Source of the DNA: Diplodia intermedia
Taxonomy: Eukaryota > Ascomycota > Dothideomycetes > Botryosphaeriales > Botryosphaeriaceae
Direction: 5' to 3'
Assembly (NCBI GenBank): GCA_021495925.1
Contig: JAKEKT010000059.1
Span: 124,001-188,000 of the forward strand
DNA: 64,000 nt
Shown: positions 45,001-55,700 of the stretch, piece by piece
How positions within the stretch are numbered: position 1 is the first letter of the stretch
Layout of the letters: each line of letters starts with the position of its first letter
Translations under genes and position numbers: made by a program
The notes under the pieces: model-generated
The model's database searches: none
The model's input: only the letters and a program-made list of their open reading frames with translations
What the model was told of the DNA's origin: nothing

Positions 45001-47527
45001 TTTATAAGAAAGTTTAATCTCGTCTATTCTCTTTTTAATCTATCTTTAAGAGTTATTTTTCGTCTCTAAAGCTTCGTTTCTCTCTTATATCGACGATATT
45101 ACGCTTATAGCTAGCTTCGATAGCTAGAAACGTAATAAGGCGATTCTAGAGAAGAAGGCGAGTAAACTCTATACGCGGAAATAGAAAAACTATATTAAAT
45201 TTAATCTAAAAAAGACGAAGCTTATTTACTTCGCCCGTTCTTTTAAGAAAGACTCGAAACCTCGTTCTATTTCGATTACGCTTTCTATAAAAAACGTAAT
45301 AGAATCTAAAGAATAGATTAAATAGCTAGAAATTTACTTTAACTACGAGTTTATCTTTAAGACGTACGTATCTAAAAGAATTAGCTAGGCCCGTTCGGCC
45401 TTCTATTATCTCTCTAGACTAGCTAACGTTAAGAGAAGGCTTTCTTTCTACGTAGTTCGCTAGCTATATCTAGCTTATATTACTACGATTATAGACTACG
45501 GCTCCGAAATCTACTAGAAAAATTAGAGATAGTTTACCCGCTAATTTAGAGTTCTTTAGAATCTTATTCTACGAAAGATTCTAGGGGTTTTTAAAACTAT
45601 CTCTATAATTTCTCTAGAAATAGAGAGTGAAATCCCACTAGCGAATATTTATTTAAACGAGCGGTTACGAAAATATACTCTTAGAACGAATTTACTCGAA
45701 GAATCTTATTTTATTCGAATCGAACTAGAGAAGATTAATCTAGATTAATAGATTTTAGATAGATTTACGTAGTTAGAGAAGATTAAACTTCTTTTAAAAA
45801 TATAATCTACGTCTTTAGAAGTAGTTAAATTCTTCTACTTTCTATCGTAGTTACTTAAACTACTCTATTTAACTACGATTAGTCTCTTAAATAAAGAGAA
45901 GTAGGCTAAAGCCTACGCGCTTAAAGTTAAGAGAGTATTCTCTAATTAAATAGCTATCTATTCTAACGCCTTCGTTCTATTTACGGATAGAAACGTAGAA
46001 ATCGAAGTAGTAGCCTTCGACTTTAGCTAATCTAAAGAGAATCTAGCGCGCTAGATTTATAAGAACCTCGATTTCGAGAATCTAGTATATAATAATAAGA
46101 TAGAGGGGCTAGTAATAGCCCTAAAACTCGTTATTAGAGCCGAACACGCCTCTAAAGATATAAGAATCTACGCGAATAACTAGGCCGCGATTCTTAGACT
46201 AAGTAAGCCCGCTAATACGCCCGAGTAAGCATAGTAAATTCGGGCTATTAGATTAGCTAAAACGCTAAGGGCTAGAGAAAATACCGTCTCTCTAGAATAG
46301 TATTCTAGCTACGAGAACGTTCTAGATAACGAGTACGCTAATTAGCTCGCGAAAAGAGCTACGAAGTACTCTTTAAGTAGAGTCTCTACTTCTCTAAGCT
46401 TCTATCGAAGTAAAGTTAAGTAGAAGACCTATAAGAAGTAGAAAACGAAGCTTAAATTAACGTTAGACTCGCTCTATAAACGTATCTTCGATTTAGAGAT
46501 AGAATAGCGGCTTAAATCTTCTATAAAAGTTAGAGAAACGATCTTCGTCTTCTATTAACTAAAGATCGAATACGACTACTTTAAGTCTTATCTTTATCGT
46601 CTTAACTACGTTAAAAACGACTAGTATAGATATAGTCGTACGACTAGATAGATATTATGCTATCTACTTCTCTCTTATTCTCTTTATAGAGGCCCTTAGA
46701 TTCTCTTAAAAGACGGGCTTAAGAAGTATCGACTCGATCTTTCGAATCTCTTTTTCTTAACTCTAGAGACTAGTCTAACGGTTAAGTTCTTAGAATAAAT
46801 AAAGATTACTACTAGACGATAGTAATTAAACGACTTATCTAATAAGATTTAAATACGTATCGCTAGACGCTTATTTATACTTATTTCTTTCTTTTATTCT
46901 CTTCTTCTACTTCTTCTCGTTCTCGGCGCCCTCGCCGCTTTCGATTTAGAGTAGAAACGGGCGAGAACCGAAGAAAAATAACTAAATAGCGGGTATTTAA
47001 GCTTAAGTAGTCGTTTCTACTAGTATCTATAACTATCTAGTATAGTTAGTAACTAAGCTAACGGGACTAAAAAGCCGAAATTTAATTTTCGATCGAGTAA
47101 CCTCTATTTAGAGCTCTTTTTTAGATTTCTAAATTTAGAAGTAGAGTTATATAGCTAGTTCGCTAGTAATAATACTTCGACTAATTATAATAAATAGTAA
47201 GTAAGTATCGATCTTAGATAAAAGAAAGCTAAACGAATCTAACTAGTTAAAAAGACCCTCTCTAAGAAGAGAACTTACTTACTTTACTTTATATCTCTAT
47301 TTTCGCTAGTTTCTAAGCTCTCGCTTTATTTTATTTATCTTTTCTTTATTTTATCTACGCTCTCTACTCTTCTTTAAGCTTTTAAGTATACTATTTCTAG
47401 TACTCTTCTAGAACCCCCTCTAGTATATATATATTTAGATATATAGATAGAAGCGGGCCCTCTTAAAAGACCTCGTCTTTAATAGTTCTAGACTCTAAAG
47501 AGACGTTAAACTAAATAAATAAATAAA
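42036..47527 (+). mobile_element. Tad1-like LINE, 5'-truncated (copy 2), RIP-altered
   Basis: About 5.5 kb, matching copy 1 from 32,742 to its end but lacking its first kilobase, as is usual for LINEs after incomplete reverse transcription. A 14-bp target duplication TAATAGTAGTAGAA lies at 42,022-42,035 and 47,528-47,541, the tail being (AAAT)n. Landmarks sit at identical offsets in both copies (for example 35,111/44,405 and 36,935/46,229), so the copies differ by substitutions with no net indel. The endonuclease motif is better kept here (VAGDFNIYYF, 43,427-43,456), and the YIDD box is near 45,086. Confidence 0.9.
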
Positions 47528-49427
47528 TAATAGTAGTAGAATAAGATATTATTCTTATAGCTAGATTATTAATATAGAGTATTTCTACTAATAAATATAA
47601 CGCTACGTCGAAAGAGTAGTTTAACTAATTATATAAGATTTTATTTATCTTATTCTCGCTAGACGTTACGTATCTTATTATAAAGTTATTAGCTAATCTT
47701 ATTTATTATTTAATAAGAGAACTCTCTTTAGAGTTACTATTACTATTTATTCTATAGCTAATCTTTTAGTTTTTCTTCTCGAACTCTAAATTACTAGATA
47801 TCTAGATCTAGCCCGATAGTAGATATCTAGATCGCGATAAAGATTATATTATTAGTTTAGCGTATACTTTTATATTATTTAAGATACTTAATAACTTAAA
47901 ATAGTATAGCTATATTATATTCGCTTCTAGTATCGCTAGATTCGAAGATACTATCGTAGAGTTCTTTAATATTATTATTAACTAAGTTATTATTTAGAAG
48001 TAACGTCTTAATAAATTTATTAATCTCTTACTAAGTCTAGTAACGTACTATAGCTTAGATACGCCGAAGCTTTAAGTACTATCTTATAGTATTTTTATCG
48101 CTTTAGTAGATAATATAGTTATTATCGTAATACGCGGTCTAATTAAGCGTAGCGTATTTAAATATATTAAGCGCTTTACGTCGTTTATTAATCTTCTTAA
48201 ATAGATCGACTTTATTTAGCTAGAGCGTTAAGAAGAGCTCTTATTAAGCTTCTTAATTACTTTTAGTAGTAGTCGCGATATTACGTATCTTTTTTTTAGA
48301 GTTATATAAGTAGTAATACGTTCTTTTCTATTTATTATTATAGTAAATATATAGTTTCTTTTTAAATCGTAACTTTTACTAGAGTATTTATTTTTTACGC
48401 TATATATATTTATCTTTTCTCTTATTCTATTCTTCGCTCTTATTATTACTTATTAAAATATCTTTTTAGATATTATTTAACTTTATAGTATTATCTTCTT
48501 TCTAAGTATAGTAAAGTCGTTATAGCTAAATACTATTAGCTTTATAGAGTTTCTTATTAAACTATTATTTATTACGTCGTTAATCTATAAGCTAAGCTAG
48601 CTTAATAAGCTTAAATAGATTCTTAAGTCTATTATAGTAGACTATAGCGTTCTTAATTTTCTCTCTTAGTTTTTAGTAGTAGAAAGTCTATAGAATAGCG
48701 TTAAAGTATTATTTAATAGTAAGATAGACTATATTTTAAAACTAAGTAATATAGTCTTAAATAAATTCTTTCTATTTAAAGTTTATTAGAGTATAAGTAG
48801 CTAAGTAAGCTTTATTAAGATTAATAAATACTTCTTTAAAAGTCTACGTAAAGATAAAGTAGCTATTAAAGAGCTTAATTATTACTTTACTTTATTATTT
48901 AAATAGCTTCTTCTATTACTTCTATTTATAGAGACGAAACTATTACTTTATAAAGTCGCGTAAAAAGATACTAGCGTAAAGTATCTTCTCTACTTTATTA
49001 GTAAACTATTTATAAGAGAAGTAGATATAGTTATTTAACTAGATAATAAAGTTTTATATCTTCTTATAATCTTCTTAATATAGATTAGATTTCGAAATCT
49101 TAATCTTAATAGCGAGTACTACTATAGGTTTCGCGGTTATAATATACGCTAATATAGTTAGTAGTATAGATTAATATTATAGCGTCTTAAGCTTCTTCTA
49201 TAGTTAGATATTTTTTTTACTTTACTCTTAAAATTATTTTTAAAGCCGCTCGAGCTCGCTCTAGATATCGTTAATTATTTAAAATAGATCTATTATTATA
49301 AGCTATTAGAGACTATTACTTATAGAGACGTCTATATTACTACTTTATTAGTAATTTTTATACTAGAGATACTTTTCTATTTTAGAGGTTAACTATCTTT
49401 CTTCTCTTATAAGAATAGTAGTTAAAG

Positions 49428-50223
49428 TATAATAATAGACTTCTTTTACTAAGCTTTAAAGTCGCTTAATAGATAGATTAAATTAAAGAATTTATCTTAA
49501 AGAGATAAGAGAGAAATAATAATAATTAGATAAGAAAGTATTACGTAATTATATAATATATAATAAGTCGATTATCTCTAAATTAATAGAGTTTAAATTT
49601 AGAACTTTAAGTTAATTACGAAGAATTAAGATACTAGCTAAGAGAGTATATTTATATACTATAAAAAAGCTAGTTATAATCTAGTATTTAATAGTTTAGT
49701 TATATTAAGACGAATAAACGTTTAAACTATTAGTTTAATAGTTTAGTATACTAAGTTCTACTAAACTAGTAAACTAGATTATATATAACTTTAGCGCTTT
49801 AAATAGCTTTTAAGATTTTAACTTTTAACTTCTAACGCTACTAAATAATTATAATAATTATCTTATTTATATTTATATCTTCGCGTTTATTTTCTACTTT
49901 CTAGATCTCGTATTTCTTACGAAACTATAATTTAACTAGATTATTAAGTTCTTACGATTCTATTTTTTACGTAGACTTTTTATTATATATAGTCTTCTAT
50001 TCTTTTTAATTCTTTTATAGACGTTCTTCTTATATAAGCTTTAGCTACTATCTAAGTCTAGTTTTATAGACGCTAAGTTCTTCTATATTCGTTCTTTTTA
50101 TATAAGATTTCTAGTCGTACGGCTCTATCGCTCGTAAAACTTACTAGCTTTTATAATACTTTTTTTTATACGAGCTTTTAGCTCTTAAAATTATAAAGTT
50201 CTTATACTTTAAAGTTTATAATA
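49428..50223 (-). repeat. 5' LTR of the gypsy element
   Basis: Partner of 29,726-30,521, 796 bp. It begins TATAATAATAGACTT and ends TTTATAATA on the + strand and is followed by the target duplication ACGAT. In element orientation this is the upstream LTR. Confidence 0.9.
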
Positions 50224-52785
50224 ACGATGCTTTAACGTTATAAATATAAGTCTAATAATAAGCTAGCGCTATATATACTACTATATTATCTAGTTTAGTT
50301 ATTACGTATTTATAATACGATCTTCGTCTTTAGTAAGAGTTATATATATATTAGCTCTATTACTAATAATCTAGCTATAGTATTAGCTAGAAAGTACTTA
50401 TTACTATTTAAATAGTAGCTTATTTTAAATAACTACTACGTTCTTAAAAGCTTCGTAAAGACGATAAAGAGACTTAATAATATTTAATATATTTAAAACT
50501 TTATTAATAATATAATATAGATCTTCTATTAGTCTACTATTAAATAGTAAAAGACGTATTTAAAGTATAAAATAAAGTATAACTATAAGTAGTTTATAAT
50601 TATTACTTTTAACGATATTATATTGTCGCTATATAAGTCGTATTTAAGTAAGAGTAATAACTAGACGATACTTAAATAGTTAAATATTTAGAAGCGGCTT
50701 AAGACTATAAATAATAGTTATTATAAGCTATATCTATATAATAATACTAGATATTAATTAGTAAGCGATATTTAGACTTTTTACTAGTATCTTAATAAAC
50801 GACGTTTTCTATAGAAGAAGTTTAAGTAAATAAATAAGTATTTATTTAGCGTTAAAATTATAATAAAATAAATATTTAGATTAACGTAAAATCTCTAGAT
50901 AAGTATAATCTTTAAGAAGAATCTTTATAGCGAAACTTTATTAATTAGTACTTATTATTTAGTAATAATATTATTAACGAACTACTATATCTATCTACGC
51001 GATAATATAAGTAGTATAAGATTTAAAGCTTAATTATTAAAGCTTAGAGACTATCTTTATAATAAATATTAGTAATAACGTAGTATTCTAATATATTTTC
51101 GCGTACGATAGATTAAATCGCTAGAGTTTAAAAATACTTTACTATAAAAAGTATATTATATTTACGTCGTTATAGTAGTATTTATAAGATAATTATAGTA
51201 AATACTAAGCTCTTAATAGTAAATAGATATTAATTAAATAAGTGGTTTAAGTTAAATTATCTAATAAATAGCTAGTAATAGCTATATTTATAAACTACTT
51301 CTTATTCTTTTTACTCTTTTTATTTTTATTCTTACTCTTTTATTTCTCTAATCTCTTACTTATTTTTATTATAAACGCTATAAGTATATTTAGCTTTATT
51401 AAGTTCTTTTATAATCTTTTAGACGACGCTATAACTATTATAGTAGCTATCGCGATAGTTATTTATTACGTAAGTATTATTATTTAAATATCTACTAAAC
51501 GATTAATCGTCGCTATAATTATAGTAATAAAACTTTTTTTAAATATTATATTCTTCTTCTTTATTTTTTTTATTTTTTTAATAGACTTTTTACTCTTTAT
51601 AGACTTCTTTAGCGACTTATTTTTATTCTTATTATTATTCTTTATAGTCTTCTTATTACTACTACTAGAGTCGCTATTACTAAAGTTACTATTCTTAGAA
51701 TTACTTATCTTCTATAATAATAATACTATAGCGTTATAATAATACTTTATAAAATAAAGCTTTCGCTTATAAAGAATATTAGTAGTAATCTTATTATTCT
51801 ACTTCTTTATCTTTTAAGTATCTATAATCTTTATCTAGATATTTATCGCTTAATTAAGATTAGAATAATTCTTACTAATTTTAATATCTATACTAAAAGT
51901 CTTATGCTTAATCTTATAATTCTCTAATAGACGCTTAATAAGACGACTAATAAAGTTACTAGTAATTAAAAGAGAGATACGTTAATTTAGTTTATTTATT
52001 ACTCGCGAATAAAACTTTATATTAAATATATTACTCTAGCTATTTTTATATTTAACTAATAGCTTAATAACTATAGTCTTTTATAGTTTATTTAGCGTAG
52101 CGCGAGACTTACGCGTATTAATAATTATATTCTTCTTCTTTATACGCTTCTTTAGCTATTAATATAACGTATTATTTAGCGCTTTAGTAATTTTATTAAA
52201 GATAATAGTTCGCTTCTTCTTACGCGTATTTAGAATAACTATTTTATTATTAGTAAAAGTAATAGTCTACTTCTTATAAATAGACGATATCGCGATCTCG
52301 TAAATAAATAACGTCGCGAACTCGCTAGTAGATAGTATTAAGATAATAATAATAGACGCGCGCGTAGTAAGTAATAAAAAGAGTAGTAAGAATCTCTTTA
52401 GAGCTAATAGTAATAAATAAAATAATATTATTAAGAGCTAATAGCTTTAAATACTATATAAAATATAGAAAAAGCTTTTCTCGCTTCTTATAAAATTATA
52501 AAGTAGTATTATTAATAGCGATATTAATTATAACGTCTATAAAAAAGTATAATATTAAGAAATAATATTTAGAGACTATTAGAATATCTTATATATCTTA
52601 ATATAAATTTAGTAAGTTAGTATAATATTTCTTATAGAGAAGAAAAATTTATATAGATAATACGTATAATATATCTTTACTAACTATTAAATAACTACTA
52701 GTAGATCGCGATACAAGCGTAATAGCTAATACTATACTAAATTTAATATATTTATAAATATAAATATAATATTCTAATCTAAGAA
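50224..52785. repeat. Right flank: older RIP-altered element with Lys/Ser-rich coding relic
   Basis: AT-rich DNA to the right of the LTR element. On the reverse strand about 51,250-52,020 has one frame with far fewer stops than its surroundings, including FISRLIKRLLE and a long Ser/Asn/Lys-rich stretch (about 51,560-51,700). This looks like a decayed protein gene, perhaps from a DNA transposon, but I recognise no domain. Confidence 0.45.
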
Positions 52786-55700
52786 TATCTATAGGCCGCC
52801 GAGTAAGCGCCGCGGGTTAGCGTAGCCCTTGATCGCACGCGCTTAACTAAGAGTTGCCTAGGGCCACGATATCCGTATCCATATCCGCGGTTGCGCACCA
52901 ACTCTAATACTCGTTCGGGGAGACAACTTCTTGGACAGAACAGAGGCACACGCCTGAGGCTTGCAGATACGACGACGGTGCGGCGGGGAAGCGTGGGATG
53001 TGGAGGCTGGTCCAGGAAGGAAGGAGACAAGGTTAAGATCGAATACAAAAAAATAAAATAAAAATCCTGAAAAGTGTAAGTCATTGAGAGCAGGAAAAGA
53101 AACGGCCGCACAAACAATGTGCAGCGCTGAGAAGGCTCCGGACTTGCGGTCGAGGTACATGGCTGTAACATCCTCAACAGCCCACGACACGATGATCTGC
53201 TCTGGGCGCTGGAGGCGTAGATCAGCGCCGTGTGTGTTTCAGCTTGAATCCGGAGTCGGGCGGAACGACGGGAGAGTAGGACGCACTATGCATGGATCGG
53301 ACTAGCTCTGGAGCTTCTATTGCGCATAGCGTCACTTTCTTTAGAGGTAACGATAGCGGGCCGGTGCGCTTACGAAGTTGAGCGAGGGTACAGTCGTCGT
53401 CGAGCTATTCAGCCAGCCAAGATGCGGGAAGTATCGCACACTGTCTTTTCCAGTTACTAGTACTTCAAAACTCGATCAAGAGGATGGAACGAGCAACAGA
53501 GAGGGAAATGAAACTGTGCACGAGCAACAAAGAAAAAGAAAAGCGAGATGGATGTTGCAGGTGGGAAGCAGGCAGGTCAAACGCAGTCGCAGTTCGACCT
53601 TTACTTTCCCATGTCCCGACTCGGGATGCCGGCGCGTGCAGATGAAGTGCGCTCGTCGGCCACTCCTCTTCTGCTTGTGAGTGACCTCAGCGAAAGCATG
53701 AGCACTCGAATTTTTTCCCCATCATCTGGCGCAGTTGCCGACAGACCACATCCTTCTGCAGGGTATTTTCATTGCCCAGGAAAGAATTTGTCCGCCTCAC
53801 CGGTCAGTGGACCCATATCACAGAGTGTGCGTGACGGTTGTTATCTAGTAAATTTGCGCCGTCTCATTGGCTGTCTTCGCGCCAGCTGGAGATCTTCATC
53901 TTCATAGCCGCCTGCCATCCCCAGGGAAACACCAAAGTGACGGCGGGTGGGTGCTGGTGTTCGCAAAATCCCGATTGTCACTCGGGGAGGGGCTGTGGGT
54001 GTCGCTGGTGATGGGCATGGCATCGGAAGACGGCATCTGCCAGCAGACGGCCTTGCTGGTGGAGCGAGCGCGCTTCGCGCCGTGCTTTCTCCACGTCGGA
54101 CTGGAGCCTCGCCCAATGGACTGGGCCATAAGCGGGCTGTGGTCAAGTGCCCAAACCTTGTGGGGGCTGTTGCCGGGGCACGAACCGGGCTCGCGGTTTT
54201 GCCCTGGTGGAGAAGAGATCCGCCGTGCTTTGCCCATCGACTTGCACAAATGCGGCATGGTAAAGCCGTGGATTCCGTGAATACACGCGCGGGCCGTTTC
54301 GGACCCGGGCAGTTGTGGCTTCCGACGATGCCTCTTTTTGCGAGCCGCATCGTTTTCATTGTTCAGGCGGCGTGGCAGTGGCAACGGCGTGCTCTGCCAG
54401 AGCGTGCGAGTTCCATGAAACGACCCGTCGTGATCTACTGGCGCACAAGCCCTGCACGCCCGCAACAGCATCGGCCTGTCCTCGCTAGGTTCTAGGTCTC
54501 GATCGGCACCGACTTTCCGTCATCAAGCAATCAGTTACTGGACAAGGCCGCCGTGCGGTGGTACGATAGGCTTCGGCCCTCTTCTCGGAAAGCTCCCGAT
54601 CGCACTGACACGACGTCATGATCTTGCGAAGGTGTGAGGTGAGGAAAGGGCTGCGCTTTCTCTCCACACAACGTCGATCACGTCCCCTCGCACTGCAAGT
54701 AATGGCATGTGGGTCAGAGCGGGCTTGACGCTGCTAGAGCATTCCCGGACGTCAGCCTCGCCGGGGAAACCGCTGGTGATATCTCGGGAGCTTTCATGGC
54801 GATTCAAGCGGTCGTGAACGCTACCGGCCCAACACCGGCGGCGTCTCCATCGATCATGTGCTTGGCCGGGCCATCACTAATCGCAAGGCTGGATAACGTA
54901 TACAGATTTTCACTGTTTCGCCAGGGGCGCCTGGATGGACTTGCACCAGAAGGGCACCGTAGCAGAAGTCAGACGAGCCACGCCGTGGACTGCACTCCGC
55001 ATGGCGCGAGCGCTGCGCCGTGAGCGACCGATTTCGGCGACGTGCATGCCCGCTCGCAGTGGTTGTGGGGGTGCTGGCCCGCTGATCAATGCATCCACGT
55101 GGGAGAAGCGTCGATTGGGGAATCGGGGCAGAGTCTGGCAGTGCGGCAGCTGCAAGACGGGGAGCCTCACGGCCAGCGAAGAGAAGATTGCAGCCGCATG
55201 TCGTGAGCGTCAGCTGCTCGTCGGACGCGCTCGTGTGCTACATGGCACACTGGCCCGACGAAGCTGGCCGGACCGCGTCGCAAGCAGGGCTGTGAATCAG
55301 ACTCGGTGACGAGAGCGTTGCGGGTGTGTGGAAAGCAGCTCGGGTGTATGAGCCTTCGACAGAATACGGTGGTGTCGACCCAGGGAAACCTCGCATGGAC
55401 GGCTGGCGATCACTTTCTCCTGACAGCTAGCCCACACAGTCGTCGGCCACCCAATTTCCCCATTAGGACGACTAGAGGGCGACGGCGCATGCGCGACCCG
55501 ACGTTCGTCTGTAGTGCCGCGAAAACAGGCAAGAAGGCCCAGTGCGCACTTTCTGCGCCTTCCTCCATGTATTGGCTGGGGAAATGATGATCGCGTCTCC
55601 GCGCATGCTGCTATTGTATCGTGCGCGTGAGGAGATGCCGTGGGATGCGTGGCTGCCGCGTGCGTCAAGCGCTGCACCGGGATCGTCGCAGCCCGGAGCC

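Larger units (their letters stand above)
29721..50228 (-). mobile_element. Ty3/gypsy LTR retrotransposon, RIP-inactivated, with two nested LINEs
   Basis: Two 796-bp LTRs bound the element and are flanked by ACGAC on the left and ACGAT on the right, a 5-bp target duplication with one C-to-T change. Without the nested LINEs the element is 8,485 bp. It reads on the reverse strand. Integrase remnants lie near 38,830-39,090 (KTIKRITKNYYF, later IRSKV and LNFITNLL). Reverse transcriptase lies near 40,440-40,620 (LKKNGELYLYINYR, stop, LNNIIIKNRY). RT upstream of integrase in element orientation is the Ty3/gypsy order. The RT active-site box near 40,262-40,277 reads YLNN instead of YLDD, and many Gln or Arg codons have become stops, both expected from RIP. 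The gag part should lie at 47,542-49,427 and 41,400-42,021, but I cannot identify it securely. Confidence 0.88.
29290..52785. other. AT-rich, RIP-altered transposon island
   Basis: Base composition changes sharply at both edges. Inside, CpA and TpG are almost absent while TpA abounds and CpG persists, and no frame of 60 codons survives on either strand. This is the signature of repeat-induced point mutation, which turns CpA into TpA in duplicated DNA of ascomycetes. Such islands are usually heterochromatic. The content can be resolved into one LTR element with two nested LINEs plus older flanks. Confidence 0.95.

Noticed and set aside
29290..52785. Possible centromere or AT-rich spacer of non-transposon origin
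   Set aside because: LTRs, target duplications and pol/LINE domain relics show most of it is transposon DNA. A centromeric role cannot be judged from sequence alone.
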